Counted from the first letter of the stretch, positions 27,590 through 36,906 are shown. The stretch is DNA of 64,000 bases from Hyphomicrobiales bacterium (GCA_039973685.1 JBDWKL010000043.1:287786-351785), one strand, 5' to 3'. A program made the numbers and translations. The notes: generated from the sequence alone by a model not told the origin.

Positions 27590-27607
27590 TTTTGCAAAAT
27601 TACTGTG
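27590..27607 (+). promoter_or_regulatory. TTTTGCAAAA palindrome upstream of scoA
   Basis: A perfect 10-base palindrome TTTTGCAAAA (27590-27599) lies about 150 bases before scoA. TTTGCAAA is the half-site reported for PccR in Rhodobacter, and a ScfR-type gene lies 4.6 kb away. Low-confidence candidate operator. Confidence 0.3.
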
Positions 27608-27750
27608 CGAAATTGTGTCGACGTGGCCTAAAATTGGTATATGTTGCACCACAGCATTAATTACCATCGCGGCATTGAGTTTAACTCAGCCGCATTTACA
27701 CCCTTAGAAATACACACACCCTTAGAATCTTGAGGGAAATGGGAGATAAT

Positions 27751-28446
27751 ATGGGAAAAGTTTATCAGTCCGCAGATGAAGCGCTTGAAGGCGTTTTATT
27801 CGATGGGATGTTGATTGCCTCAGGCGGCTTTGGCCTTTGCGGTATTCCAGAAAATTTAATCGCCGGTATTAAAAAAGCCGGTACCAAGAATCTCACTATC
27901 GCCTCAAACAACGCAGGCGTTGATGGATTCGGTCTTGGTCTTCTGCTTGAGGATCGCCAAGTCGATAAGATGATCTCGTCTTATGTTGGTGAGAATGATC
28001 TATTCATGCAGCAATATCTTGCAGGCGATCTTGAAATTGAATTCAACCCACAAGGCACGCTTGCTGAACGCATGCGCGCAGGCGGCGCAGGCATTCCAGG
28101 TTTTTATACAAAGACAGGTGTTGGAACAGCGGTTGCAGAAGGCAAAGAGCACAAAGATTTCGACGGCAAAACTTACATCCTTGAGCACGGCATCAAGGCT
28201 GACATTGCTATCGTGAAAGCTTGGAAAGGCGACACACAGGGCAATCTTGTGTTCCGCAAAACAGCTCAAAACTTTAATCCGATGGCTGCCATGTGCGGCA
28301 AGATCACGATTGCGGAAGTGGAAGAACTGGTTGAGCCGCATGAGCTTGACGGGGATGCCATTGATACGCCGAGCGTTTTCGTTCAGCGCATCTTTAAAGG
28401 CGACCACGAAAAACGCATCGAACAACGCACAACACGCGCAGCTTAA
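27751..28446 (+). CDS. scoA: 3-oxoacid CoA-transferase subunit A
   Basis: Alpha subunit of succinyl-CoA:3-ketoacid CoA transferase, moving CoA from succinyl-CoA to acetoacetate (or a related acid). Seen: 231 residues from MGKVYQSADEAL with GGGAG ten bases upstream; 'LIASGGFGLCGIPENLI' and 'NNAGVDGFGLGLLLEDRQVDKMISSYVGEN' are family signatures, and 'GGAGIPGFYTKTGVGT' completes the CoA-transferase fold. Translationally close to scoB, 12 bases apart. With the phasin nearby, a role in acetoacetate or PHB turnover is plausible. Related transferases for other acids look similar, so the acceptor is by best fit. Confidence 0.92.
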   Translation: MGKVYQSADEALEGVLFDGMLIASGGFGLCGIPENLIAGIKKAGTKNLTIASNNAGVDGFGLGLLLEDRQVDKMISSYVGENDLFMQQYLAGDLEIEFNPQGTLAERMRAGGAGIPGFYTKTGVGTAVAEGKEHKDFDGKTYILEHGIKADIAIVKAWKGDTQGNLVFRKTAQNFNPMAAMCGKITIAEVEELVEPHELDGDAIDTPSVFVQRIFKGDHEKRIEQRTTRAA

Positions 28447-28458
28447 GGAGAATTGATC

Positions 28459-29088
28459 ATGGCATGGGACCGCAATCAAATGGCCGAACGGGCCGCGCAA
28501 GAATTAGAAGATGGGTTTTACGTGAACCTTGGCATTGGCATTCCGACATTGGTTGCCAACTACATTCCTGAAGGCGTGGATGTCACCCTTCAATCAGAAA
28601 ACGGCATGCTTGGCATGGGTCCGTTTCCAACAGAAGATGCTGTTGATCCAGACTTGATCAATGCTGGCAAGCAAACCATCACCGAGCTTGATCGCACGAG
28701 CTATTTCTCATCAGCTGATAGTTTCGCCATGATCCGTGGTGGGCACATCAACTTGTCGATCCTTGGCGCAATGGAAGTTGCAGAAAATGGCGATCTGGCC
28801 AACTGGATGATCCCTGGCAAGCTGGTTAAAGGCATGGGAGGCGCAATGGATCTTGTGGCTGGTGTTCAACGGGTTGTTGTGGTGATGGATCACGCGAATA
28901 AAAAGGGCGAAAGCAAACTTTTAAAAGCCTGTTCTTTGCCGCTTACAGGCGCTGGTGTGGTTGATCGCATTATCACGGGTCTTGGGGTTTTCGACGTTGT
29001 TGATGGCGGCCTCAAGATCGTTGAACTGGCACCGGATGTAACGATGGATGACGTGAACGCCGTGACAGAAGCGAACATTGTTAGCTAA
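28459..29088 (+). CDS. scoB: 3-oxoacid CoA-transferase subunit B
   Basis: Beta subunit carrying the catalytic glutamate. Seen: 209 residues from [14 protein letters not shown], with AAGGAG 12 bases upstream; '[13 protein letters not shown]', the catalytic 'SENGMLGMG' (Glu47) and '[40 protein letters not shown]' are the family signatures. A covalent glutamyl-CoA intermediate is known for the family. It forms a two-gene operon with scoA and is followed by a terminator shared with the convergent permease gene. Confidence 0.93.
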   Translation: MAWDRNQMAERAAQELEDGFYVNLGIGIPTLVANYIPEGVDVTLQSENGMLGMGPFPTEDAVDPDLINAGKQTITELDRTSYFSSADSFAMIRGGHINLSILGAMEVAENGDLANWMIPGKLVKGMGGAMDLVAGVQRVVVVMDHANKKGESKLLKACSLPLTGAGVVDRIITGLGVFDVVDGGLKIVELAPDVTMDDVNAVTEANIVS

Positions 29089-29113
29089 GCGCTGATCCAA
29101 TACTTCGAGATTT

Positions 29114-29143
29114 AAAGGCAGTCTTTATAGGCTGCCTTTTTTA
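29114..29143. terminator. Rho-independent terminator after scoB
   Basis: Stem AAAGGCAG / CTGCCTTT with a ten-base loop followed by TTTTTTA. It overlaps the stop codon of the convergent permease gene, which has an A-run on its side, so it may serve both. Confidence 0.8.
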
Positions 29144-30763
29144 TTTCTGCTGCACTGACAAAAGAATAACGGGCACGAGGCCTACCACAATAATAGTTAG
29201 AGCAGGCAGTGCGCCCATTTCAAAAATCTCTAACGAGGCTGCATCATAAATGCGGGTGGCCAGCGTGTCTGTATTAAATGGCCGCAAGAGCAAGGTTGCT
29301 GGCAGCTCCTTCATGCAATCCACGAACACTAAGATACCGCCAGTAAGCAGAGCAGGTTTCATCAAGGGCAAATAAACCTGTTTCAACGTTGTCGATTGTG
29401 TTCGCCCTAAAGTGCGGGCCGCATGGGCGTAGTTTGGTGATAGCCGCTGGAAGCCAGCGTCGCTGGAACCGAATGCCATTGGTAGAAAGCGAATTGAATA
29501 AGCATAGATCAACGCAATGGATGTACCAGACAGCAACAGGCCCGTTTTAAAATCAAACAAAGACCGCGCCACACCATCCAACGCATTGTCAAAGGCGGCA
29601 AGTGGCACCAGCACGCCAATGGCTAAAATGACACCGGGCACGGCATAACCAAGCGTGGTAAGCCGCACCAAGAATTCCCAAACACCTGATAAGCGCAGGC
29701 TGGATGCATAGGCAAACAGAAAACCTGCACCAACGGTTACAAACATCGCAGCTAACGACAAAAAGACCGAAGTTCTAGCGGGCTTAATCAACTCAACAAG
29801 CCCACCATCAAAACCATACGCAATGGCACTTTCTGCAAGTACAATCACAGGTACGATAAACCCTAAAAGAACAGGCACGCCACAAGCAGCAATCGCAAAT
29901 ACTACTTTTCGTCCCTTGAGTTTAAAGGGTTGAAAGCCGATCATTTTTCCAGTTGGCGAATAGAGCCGTTGCTCCCGTCTGGCGCGGCGTTCTATCCAGA
30001 GCAGGAACGTGATGATTGCCAAGAAGAAAAGAGCAATTTGCGCTGCTGTTGAAAGGCTCGAACGGTTCAGCCAAACATCATAAATGGTGGTTGTAAGGGT
30101 CCGCACACCGAAGAATTCTACGGCTCCAATGTCATTGGCAGCTTCCATAAGTGCAAGTGCGACACCAATAATGATCCCTGGCCTTGCCATCGGCAAACCG
30201 ATCTCTTTGAACAATCGCCAAGGCCTTGCACCAAGGGTGCGGCAAGCATCAAACGTGCTGGCGGTTTGCATGGCAAACGAGGCGCGGCTTGTGAGATAGA
30301 CATAAGGGTATAGTACCAACGACATAATGACGATCGCACCATTGGTGGTGCGATAGTCTGGGAACCAATATTGCTTCACCGATGTATAGCCAAACAGGTC
30401 GCGTATGAATGTTTGCAACGGGCCTGTAAAACCCAAAAACTCAATATAAGCAAAAGCAGAGACATAAGTTGGCAAAGCAAGTGGCAACAGCAACAGCACA
30501 GCAAAAATACGCCGCCCCGGAAAATCACACATCGTGACCAACCAAGCGGTAGAAACACCGATCAAAGTCACCAAAATCCCGACACCTAAAAGCAGATAAA
30601 GCGTTGTGCCAATGGTTGAAAATAAGATCGTCTTGAGAAGGTGCGCCCAAAGAGATGCATCAAACGCACCAGCAGCCATGAAAAAGAGCGCAATAAAGGG
30701 CACGGAAACCAGCAGAAACAAGAACCCCATCAGCACACGCAACCGCAAATCTAGGCTACGCAT
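29141..30763 (-). CDS. Iron(III)-type ABC transporter permease (FbpB-like, fused dimer)
   Basis: Seen: about 540 residues from the ATG of MRSLDLRLRVL (an in-frame GTG at 30853 would add 30), with some 12 membrane segments forming two BPD_transp_1 domains. Each has the EAA-type loop: 'ACRTLGARPWRLFKEIGLPMARPGI' in the first and 'AARTLGRTQSTTLKQVYLPLMKPALL' in the second. Known: this fused permease works with a periplasmic Fe3+-binding protein (FbpA) and an ATPase (FbpC). Neither is adjacent here, which is unusual; they must lie elsewhere if the transporter functions. No strong ribosome site is visible at either start. Related fused permeases carry thiamine or phosphonates, so iron is best fit only. 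Confidence 0.82.
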   Translation of the reverse strand: MRSLDLRLRVLMGFLFLLVSVPFIALFFMAAGAFDASLWAHLLKTILFSTIGTTLYLLLGVGILVTLIGVSTAWLVTMCDFPGRRIFAVLLLLPLALPTYVSAFAYIEFLGFTGPLQTFIRDLFGYTSVKQYWFPDYRTTNGAIVIMSLVLYPYVYLTSRASFAMQTASTFDACRTLGARPWRLFKEIGLPMARPGIIIGVALALMEAANDIGAVEFFGVRTLTTTIYDVWLNRSSLSTAAQIALFFLAIITFLLWIERRARREQRLYSPTGKMIGFQPFKLKGRKVVFAIAACGVPVLLGFIVPVIVLAESAIAYGFDGGLVELIKPARTSVFLSLAAMFVTVGAGFLFAYASSLRLSGVWEFLVRLTTLGYAVPGVILAIGVLVPLAAFDNALDGVARSLFDFKTGLLLSGTSIALIYAYSIRFLPMAFGSSDAGFQRLSPNYAHAARTLGRTQSTTLKQVYLPLMKPALLTGGILVFVDCMKELPATLLLRPFNTDTLATRIYDAASLEIFEMGALPALTIIVVGLVPVILLSVQQK

Positions 30764-31047
30764 TTTTGCAGGGTTAGTACCTTTCAAAATGGCAGCGTTT
30801 TGCGCGGAAGGCTGGAGCGGAGATGTCTTACTGGACAATACGTTTTTCGGCACGTTTTTCGGCGATGCCGACCTAATAGTTGAGTAACCAAGTCAGAATT
30901 ATTTATTGCTCAGTGACCACTAAAGTCAATTGATAACAGACAAGAAATTTGCAAACGCCGCCGCCTTGCCTTGTCTTTGTCCCTTTTCGCACTAAGATAT
31001 GAGCCATATTGAAGCTTTTATAAGGTTTTGAGATTCAGGGGTTTTTT

Positions 31048-31608
31048 ATGGAATATATTATTATTGGCGTGATCATCGCGATCATTTTCTATGTGATTAC
31101 GATTTACAATGGCTTGGTCAAAGCCCGTCAAATGGTTCGTGAAGCATGGAGCGGCATTGATGTGCAGCTCAAGCGACGCTCCAATCTCATTCCAAATTTG
31201 ATTGAAACCGTCAAAGGCTATGCAAGCCACGAATCTGACACGCTTGCAGAAGTCACAAAAATGCGCACGGCAGCTGGAAATGTCCACGGTGATGATGTTG
31301 CAGGTCGCTCGGCTGCAGAAGGAATGCTGGGCATGGCGCTAGGCAAATTGATGGCAGTTGCAGAAGCATACCCTGACCTTAAAGCGAATGAAGGTTTTCG
31401 CGACCTTCAAAACTCGCTTGAAGAGATCGAAGATGAAATTCAAATGTCGCGCCGCTATTACAATGGCACCGCGCGGGATTTAAACACGAAGGTGGAAAGC
31501 TTCCCTTCCAATCTGGTTGCTGGTCAATTCAAATTTGCGCAGGCGGATTACTTCGAAATTGAAAACGCAGCAGAACGTGCTGTACCAAAAGTTGATTTCG
31601 GTTCTTAG
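31048..31608 (+). CDS. LemA family protein
   Basis: Seen: 186 residues with one N-terminal membrane segment (residues 2-20) and a long helical domain: 'YNGLVKARQMVREAWSGIDVQLKRRSNLIPNLIETVKGYASHE' is the LemA hallmark, followed by 'ENLTxTE'-type helices and 'RRYYNGTARDLN'. Known: LemA proteins are inner-membrane proteins of poorly known role, often paired with a DUF2207 or TPM-domain protein, as here. The next gene starts 52 bases downstream on the same strand and is probably cotranscribed. Confidence 0.92.
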   Translation: MEYIIIGVIIAIIFYVITIYNGLVKARQMVREAWSGIDVQLKRRSNLIPNLIETVKGYASHESDTLAEVTKMRTAAGNVHGDDVAGRSAAEGMLGMALGKLMAVAEAYPDLKANEGFRDLQNSLEEIEDEIQMSRRYYNGTARDLNTKVESFPSNLVAGQFKFAQADYFEIENAAERAVPKVDFGS

Positions 31609-31627
31609 GCGGACTGGGGCGGACTGG
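31608..31627 (+). repeat. Tandem 10-base duplication between lemA and the DUF2207 gene
   Basis: GGCGGACTGG occurs twice in direct tandem immediately after the lemA stop. It is followed by a GTGCA-TCTCT-TGCAC hairpin at 31629-31643. Small and possibly neutral; the hairpin lies just before the next gene's leader. Confidence 0.6.
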
Positions 31628-31660
31628 GGTGCATCTCTTGCACTCTTAAGAAGGTAAAAA

Positions 31661-33631
31661 ATGATGCGGATTTATGACAAGCGCCTGTGCAAGCAGAGCG
31701 GCTTTTTAGCACTTTGCTTTTTGATGCTGTTTGGCTTGAGCTTAGGGCTCAGCGCAAACAGCCATGCGCAGTCTTCGCAGGGCGAGGTCATTACCAATTT
31801 TCATGCTGACATTGAGGTGCAGCAAAATGGTGATTTGATTGTAACGGAGACGATTTCGGTTATTGCTAAGCAACAAAAAATCAAGCGCGGCATCTTCAGA
31901 GATTTTCCACGGACCTTTATTGATGACAAGGGGGCAACCCAGAAGGTCGGTTTTAAAATTCTCTCAATTATCCGCGATGGTGAGCCGGATTCTTATCATC
32001 ATAAATGGTCACCTTCTTGGGTAAGAACCTATATTGGCAAGGAGGATTATTACTTAAAACCAGGTGCACATACCTACGAAATTAAATATTGGACCGACAG
32101 ACAAATTCGCTTTTTCAATGAGCACGATGAGCTTTACTGGAATGTGACGGGGAATGGATGGGATTTCCCGATTGACACGGCAAGTGCCAGTGTTCGCGTG
32201 GTTGAAGGTGGGCTGATCACCGATGTTAATTTCTTCACTGGCCCCGCTGGTTCAACGGATCAAAATGCCGATGCCCGTGTCAGTGCAGACCAACGCTCAG
32301 CCAATTTTTCAGCCACCACCAAGCTTGCGAGATACGAAGGCCTGACGATTGTTGCAAAGCTTGTAAAAGGTACAGTTGATGCCCCTTCCGGCAAGCAAAA
32401 TTTCAGCTGGTTTATGCGTGATTTCGGTCACATTGTCGTGGCGGTCCTGACCCTTTTCGTCATCTCCATTTATTATCTGTTGACGTGGTTTCGAATTGGT
32501 CGAGACCCAAGTGGTCACACGGTTGTTCCGCGTTGGGATTTGCCAGATGGCATGTCCCCTGCTCTTGTCAATTACATCGATAAGAAAGGGCTTGATGATG
32601 ATGCCATGGCTGCTGCAATACTTAGCCTCGCGATCAAAGGCCTAGTTATCATCGACAATGCCGGAAAAAAACTCCACATCATTAAGACTGATGCAAAACC
32701 TGCTGAGGCGCTCCCAACTGGGGAGAATGCTATCTACAAAAAATTGGATGCGAATGAGGTGTTCAAGTTCACAAAATCAAATGGAACATCAGTCGCAGGC
32801 CTCAGAAAAGCTTTTCGAGATGCTCTCGAAAGTGAACATCGTGGGGTTTATTATAAGCATAACAGCCTGTGGGTTGCACTTGGTGTCGTGCTAAGTATCG
32901 CTGGCTTGGTTGCCACAATGATATACAACTCTTTGGGCATCGCACTTCTAGTGCCTCTTATTCCCACTACTATCGTCGGCTTTGCAATTATGGGCCCAAT
33001 CCTTTCAACCGTTCGCAATTTGAAGCGCAATGATGGGTTAGCCACAAAATTGCTTTCGGTCATAAAGGTAGGATTCATCATTGCGCTAGCATTTGGTTTA
33101 ATCGGATCATTTATCTCCAAATTCGTCGCAATTTTCGAAGATTCTGACCTGAGCATCTTCATAGGTGTCGTCAGTACAATCGCGGCGGTGAACGGTCTGT
33201 TTTATTTTCTTCTGGGCGCGCCAACAAAAATTGGCGCTAAGAAAAATGCTGAAGTTGAAGGGCTGCGCACCTACCTAAAATATGCCGAAGAAGACCGGAT
33301 GAACCGACGCGATGCACCTGAAATGTCGCCACAGCTTTTTGAAAAACTCTTACCTTATGCCGTGGCTTTGAACGTTGAAAAACCTTGGTCGCAAGCCTTT
33401 GATACTTGGCTTGCAAGTGCAGCCACTGGCAGCATTGGCTCTACCTATCAGCCACACTGGAGCTCGCGCCGATACAGGCATGGTAATATTAGTGATGGCT
33501 TTGGCAATATCGGCAATTCCATTGCAAGTTCTATTTCTTCTTCCATGCCGAAACCAAAATCATCTTCCTCAGGGTTTTCCGGCGGCAGCTCCGGCGGTGG
33601 CGGTGGTGGCGGCGGTGGCGGTGGCTGGTAG
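31661..33631 (+). CDS. DUF2207 membrane protein partner of LemA
   Basis: Seen: 656 residues. Signal peptide (hydrophobic about 15-33, cleavage likely after SHA), DUF2207 periplasmic domain (about 40-240, 'HADIEVQQNGDLIVTETISV', 'RGIFRDFPR', 'YTEIKYWT'-like strand), a membrane segment (about 260-282), a cytoplasmic stretch with 'DGMSPALVNYIDKKGLDDDAMAAAILSLAIKGL', then further membrane segments between about 405 and 520. The C-terminus is low-complexity, ending in a run of eleven Gly and a final Trp. Known: this Gly-rich tail is common in the family; the role is unclear. Likely operon with lemA. AAGAAGG lies upstream of the ATG pair. Confidence 0.9.
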   Translation: MMRIYDKRLCKQSGFLALCFLMLFGLSLGLSANSHAQSSQGEVITNFHADIEVQQNGDLIVTETISVIAKQQKIKRGIFRDFPRTFIDDKGATQKVGFKILSIIRDGEPDSYHHKWSPSWVRTYIGKEDYYLKPGAHTYEIKYWTDRQIRFFNEHDELYWNVTGNGWDFPIDTASASVRVVEGGLITDVNFFTGPAGSTDQNADARVSADQRSANFSATTKLARYEGLTIVAKLVKGTVDAPSGKQNFSWFMRDFGHIVVAVLTLFVISIYYLLTWFRIGRDPSGHTVVPRWDLPDGMSPALVNYIDKKGLDDDAMAAAILSLAIKGLVIIDNAGKKLHIIKTDAKPAEALPTGENAIYKKLDANEVFKFTKSNGTSVAGLRKAFRDALESEHRGVYYKHNSLWVALGVVLSIAGLVATMIYNSLGIALLVPLIPTTIVGFAIMGPILSTVRNLKRNDGLATKLLSVIKVGFIIALAFGLIGSFISKFVAIFEDSDLSIFIGVVSTIAAVNGLFYFLLGAPTKIGAKKNAEVEGLRTYLKYAEEDRMNRRDAPEMSPQLFEKLLPYAVALNVEKPWSQAFDTWLASAATGSIGSTYQPHWSSRRYRHGNISDGFGNIGNSIASSISSSMPKPKSSSSGFSGGSSGGGGGGGGGGGW

Positions 33632-33696
33632 AAACACCATAGCCATGATAAACACCTGTCCTAGAACTCAAAGCAGCTATTAAATTAGAGGTTATC

Positions 33697-35091
33697 ATGG
33701 ATACCAAAGCGCCACCAGCAATCGCCCAAGCGCGCGGTGTTGCCAATGAAAGCGAAGCTCTGGAATGGCTGCGTGAAAGAAACATCGATGATATTGAGCT
33801 GATCATTCCAGATCATGCAGGCGTTGCTCGTGGTAAGATGATGCCCGTTGCTAAGTTTTTCTCCTCTGGGAAATCAGCAATGCCTCGTTCGATATTTACC
33901 CAAACCATCTCTGGCGAATATCCAGAAGATGATGAGGGTTTTCAATATGACCCGATCGATAGCGATTTTCACCTTATCCCAGACTATTCAACACTGACCA
34001 TTGTTCCTTGGGAAACCGACCCTACTGCGCAACTTATTCATGATGCAGCTAATCATGATGGCACCCCGCTGCAAACATCTCCGCGTGAGGTATTGCGCCG
34101 TGTGATTGGGCTTTATGAAGATATTGGCCTCAAACCGATTGTCGCACCGGAGCTCGAATTTTATTTCGTCAAACCGAACATTGATGCCGATAATCCCATT
34201 GAGCCGCCGGTAGGCCGATCTGGTCGGGCAGAAGTAGGCCGCCGCTCCTTTTCGATCTCAGCGCTCAATGAATTTGATGAGGTGATCGACGACATTTATG
34301 ATTTTTCGGAAGCACAAGGCCTAGAGATTGACACCCTTATCCATGAAGAGGGTGCGGCACAGATGGAAATCAACCTGCGGCATGGCGACCCGTTAGAACT
34401 TGCCGATCAAGCCTTTCTATTCAAGCGTACCATTCGCGAAGCTGCCCATAGGCATGATATGTACGCGACCTTCATGGCAAAGCCGATGAACCAACAACCC
34501 GGTTCCGCCATGCATATTCACCAATCTTTGGTGGGACTTGAAAATGGCTTTAATGCATTTTCTAAAGATGATGGTTCACCGACTGATTTATTTTCTCACT
34601 TCATTGGTGGTCATCAAAAATATTTGCCGCATGTCATGTGTATGTTAGCGCCCTATGTGAATTCCTACAGGCGGCTTGCGAAAAACCAAGATCCAGTATC
34701 TGCCAATTTATGTTGGGGGCATGACAATAGAACAGTTGGCCTGCGCGTTCCAAGGTCATCACCGGAAGCACGACGGTTAGAAAACCGCATCCCATCATCC
34801 GATGCAAACCCTTATCTTGCAATTGCGGCCTCTCTTGCCTGCGGATATTTAGGCATTAAAGAGCAACTCCAGCCTGATGCGCCTTTGCAAGATAATGGCG
34901 AAGATAAAGATTCAGGCTTACCGCGTTGGCTCCTAGATGCTGTCGATCTTTTTGGGCAATGCGACCCGCTGAAGGAAGTATTTGGTGAGCAATTTGTTGG
35001 AACTTATCGCGCGATCAAACTGTCAGAATTTGAGACTTTTATGGGCGTGGTAAGCACATGGGAACGCGAGCACCTGCTTTTGCAAGTCTAA
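33697..35091 (+). CDS. Glutamine synthetase family protein (gamma-glutamylputrescine synthetase-like)
   Basis: Seen: 464 residues with the full GS fold. N-terminal 'DHAGVARGKMMP', catalytic 'PELEFYFV' and 'EEGAAQMEINLRHGDP' metal ligands, 'FMAKPMNQQPGSAMHIHQSL' and 'NRTVGLRVPRSSPEARRLENRIPSSDANPYLAIAASLACG'. Known: this subgroup ligates glutamate to amines such as putrescine (PuuA, SpuI) or ethanolamine rather than to ammonia. The tyrosine adenylylation loop of GlnA is not evident. A class III aminotransferase related to SpuC lies 17 kb away, consistent with polyamine use but not proof. GAGGTT upstream of the ATG. Confidence 0.85.
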   Translation: MDTKAPPAIAQARGVANESEALEWLRERNIDDIELIIPDHAGVARGKMMPVAKFFSSGKSAMPRSIFTQTISGEYPEDDEGFQYDPIDSDFHLIPDYSTLTIVPWETDPTAQLIHDAANHDGTPLQTSPREVLRRVIGLYEDIGLKPIVAPELEFYFVKPNIDADNPIEPPVGRSGRAEVGRRSFSISALNEFDEVIDDIYDFSEAQGLEIDTLIHEEGAAQMEINLRHGDPLELADQAFLFKRTIREAAHRHDMYATFMAKPMNQQPGSAMHIHQSLVGLENGFNAFSKDDGSPTDLFSHFIGGHQKYLPHVMCMLAPYVNSYRRLAKNQDPVSANLCWGHDNRTVGLRVPRSSPEARRLENRIPSSDANPYLAIAASLACGYLGIKEQLQPDAPLQDNGEDKDSGLPRWLLDAVDLFGQCDPLKEVFGEQFVGTYRAIKLSEFETFMGVVSTWEREHLLLQV

Positions 35092-35136
35092 ACCGTTCTA
35101 AATGTCTAAGGTTATTTGCTTGGCTGCTTTATGTGC

Positions 35137-35796
35137 TTAAGCAACGTCTTTTTGTCTTTCAGCCTGATTAGGCTGCATAGCTGGCGATGCGATTGGACTA
35201 CGACGTGAACCAATTGGTCGGCGGAAGCCGTGCTCTGTTGCAGCATCCTTCCACTCTTCATGACAACCATTAACCGCACAGAATTCTTGCGGGCACATTT
35301 CTAATTCGCATACGCGACAAACGAAGTGTTGATCATCGCCACCAATCACCACTGAAGGCATCATTTTGCCGAGTAAATCGAATAAAGTCTGCATCTCGCT
35401 ATCATCAAGCGCACCTGTCATCGGTTGCAATATTCGACGGCGGGCATTCAGCATTTCGGTCAAAAGCTCTTCGCCTGCTAAAGACAAGTGAACTTTCTTG
35501 CCCCGACGATCTTCAGGGTCTAACCGACGCTCAATCAAGCCATCCCGCTCTAAAACATCCAATAGACGAACGAGACTAGAATGCTCAATATTCAACATGC
35601 CTGTTAGCGTTTTGATGGATGAACCTGGCTCAGAACCTATCTGATTGATGGCATAACAAGTGGTCACACCGCGGCCAGTTAAAGTCGTCCACGCATGGTC
35701 AACTTTGTCAGATAAGGCACAAGCAAACGCTCCGACGGCATTTCCAACGAAATCATCTTTTGAAACTTCGACAGGAAGATTATTGAGATCAGCCAT
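35137..35796 (-). CDS. MarR-family regulator with a C-terminal five-cysteine tail
   Basis: Seen: 219 residues. Winged helix domain about residues 40-140 with 'GMLNIEHSSLVRLLDVLERDGLIERRLDPEDRRGKKVHLSLAGEEL'. A tail that most MarR proteins lack follows, with the pattern C-x2-C-x4-C-x4-C-x4-C ('FVCRVCELEMCPQEFCAVNGC') and then about 40 basic or Pro-rich residues. Known: MarR proteins are about 140-170 residues and repress nearby genes. The Cys cluster suggests metal or redox sensing; that is inference. An inverted repeat ATTACG-N11-CGTAAT lies 46-68 bases upstream, a possible autoregulatory site. Neighbours are an unrecognised gene and an MFS transporter. Confidence 0.82.
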   Translation of the reverse strand: MADLNNLPVEVSKDDFVGNAVGAFACALSDKVDHAWTTLTGRGVTTCYAINQIGSEPGSSIKTLTGMLNIEHSSLVRLLDVLERDGLIERRLDPEDRRGKKVHLSLAGEELLTEMLNARRRILQPMTGALDDSEMQTLFDLLGKMMPSVVIGGDDQHFVCRVCELEMCPQEFCAVNGCHEEWKDAATEHGFRRPIGSRRSPIASPAMQPNQAERQKDVA

Positions 35797-35841
35797 TACG
35801 AGCAGGCACCTTAATTATTTTTTATACTAACATTTGCGGAA

Positions 35842-35864
35842 ATTACGAAATAATTAGGCGTAAT
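35842..35864. promoter_or_regulatory. Inverted repeat upstream of the MarR-type gene
   Basis: ATTACG and CGTAAT separated by 11 bases, in an A+T-rich leader 46-68 bases before the MarR start. Candidate operator; inferred. Confidence 0.4.
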
Positions 35865-35903
35865 GTAAAGTCAAAAAAAAATTACCATTAATATATTCTA
35901 GAT

Positions 35904-36839
35904 TTAGGCTTCGCAAACGACCGAAATTCCGTCCCGCGCTAGGCCCGTTGCAGAATATTCTCGATCATCAAAAAAGTATTCCAGCCATTTATCCACAATA
36001 CGCCGTCCATATAAAACAGGCAGTTCATGCGTGTGAACCTCTTTAATCTGTTCCGCGAAAGCTGGATCCTTATGGCCTGCAACCCATTGACTTTGGTCAG
36101 CATTTAAATGGATTGGGCATATTGAGGTATCTGTGATGGCTTCATAATTCTGGATAGTTTTTGCTGCGACACGCTGCCATTGAGCGACACAGCCCATAAG
36201 AGCTGCTTCAAGTTCGTCGCGGTCGTTAGTTAGATCTTTAACCGCAACGCCATGGCGAAGCTCAATCATATCTGCCACGAAAGTAGAAAACGCATACATA
36301 TCAGACGACATATTGACGGCTGGCAGTGGCATTGCGAGCAATGGGTCATAAAGCGGGTCGTTTGGATTATTGGATTGCGGACAAAAAGCAATGCACTCAA
36401 AGTCATCAAAATCAGTCAACACACCAGTTATAGGACAATGCAACCTGATTGTGGACGTCAAGGCTTCCCCATTTGCAAGAGCACACGGCGGCACGCTCGA
36501 AATTTTCTGCATTTGGCGCGCAAGGAAATGAAAAACCTCGCTAACGGTCACCTTAGGGTCGGCATATTGTTGTGAATTAAAAATATAAAGACAAGCGACG
36601 GCTTCGCGACGGTGCAATTTCTGTTTAAATTCTTCGAAAACATTTGGTACTGTATCAATATCAGCGGTTTGCACCATATACCGGCCACGCATGGTTTCAC
36701 GACGACCTGCCACACAGGGTAAATCCCGTTTCATCCAGGCGATTATTTGGTTCGTTGCCTCATCGTTCGTGAGCAATTGACTAGGCGGTTTGGCAAATTC
36801 CAAATCACCGTCAATCGGCTTGTAAGCTAAAGACTGCAT
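35904..36839 (-). CDS. Unrecognised protein, divergent from an MFS transporter
   Basis: I do not recognise this family. Seen: 311 residues from MQSLAYKPIDGD (GGGGGG upstream); soluble, no signal peptide. Notable text: 'WMKRDLPCVAGRRETMRGRYMV' near residue 40, 'HCPITGVLTDFDDFECIAFCPQSNNPNDPLYDPLLAMPLPAVNMSSD' in the middle, and a C-terminal 'HTHELPVLYGRRIVDKWLEYFFDDREY'. Six or more Cys and several His could bind metal or heme. It shares a 67-base divergent promoter region with the MFS gene, and is followed on the same strand by the MarR-type gene. A co-regulated enzyme-exporter-regulator module is a reasonable guess. The PCxAG text weakly recalls YqcI/YcgG-type N-oxygenases, but the rest does not match. 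Confidence 0.6.
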   Translation of the reverse strand: MQSLAYKPIDGDLEFAKPPSQLLTNDEATNQIIAWMKRDLPCVAGRRETMRGRYMVQTADIDTVPNVFEEFKQKLHRREAVACLYIFNSQQYADPKVTVSEVFHFLARQMQKISSVPPCALANGEALTSTIRLHCPITGVLTDFDDFECIAFCPQSNNPNDPLYDPLLAMPLPAVNMSSDMYAFSTFVADMIELRHGVAVKDLTNDRDELEAALMGCVAQWQRVAAKTIQNYEAITDTSICPIHLNADQSQWVAGHKDPAFAEQIKEVHTHELPVLYGRRIVDKWLEYFFDDREYSATGLARDGISVVCEA

Positions 36840-36906
36840 AGTGCCCCCCATATATATGTATGGAGAATGCATTTAAATGAAAATTAAACAACGCGATTTA
36901 CAATAA
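36840..36906. promoter_or_regulatory. Short A+T-rich divergent promoter region
   Basis: Sixty-seven bases between the unrecognised gene and the MFS gene, containing palindromes CATATATATG (36849-36858) and ATTTAAAT (about 36870-36877). Both genes must be controlled from here. Confidence 0.5.

Noticed and set aside
31608..31627. Tandem 10-base duplication as a mobile-element footprint
   Set aside because: Too short, no flanking inverted repeats; more likely a simple slippage duplication.
35904..36839. YqcI/YcgG (N-oxygenase) assignment for the unrecognised protein
   Set aside because: Only a short 'PC...GR...RGRY' text is similar; the remaining conserved positions of that family are not apparent.
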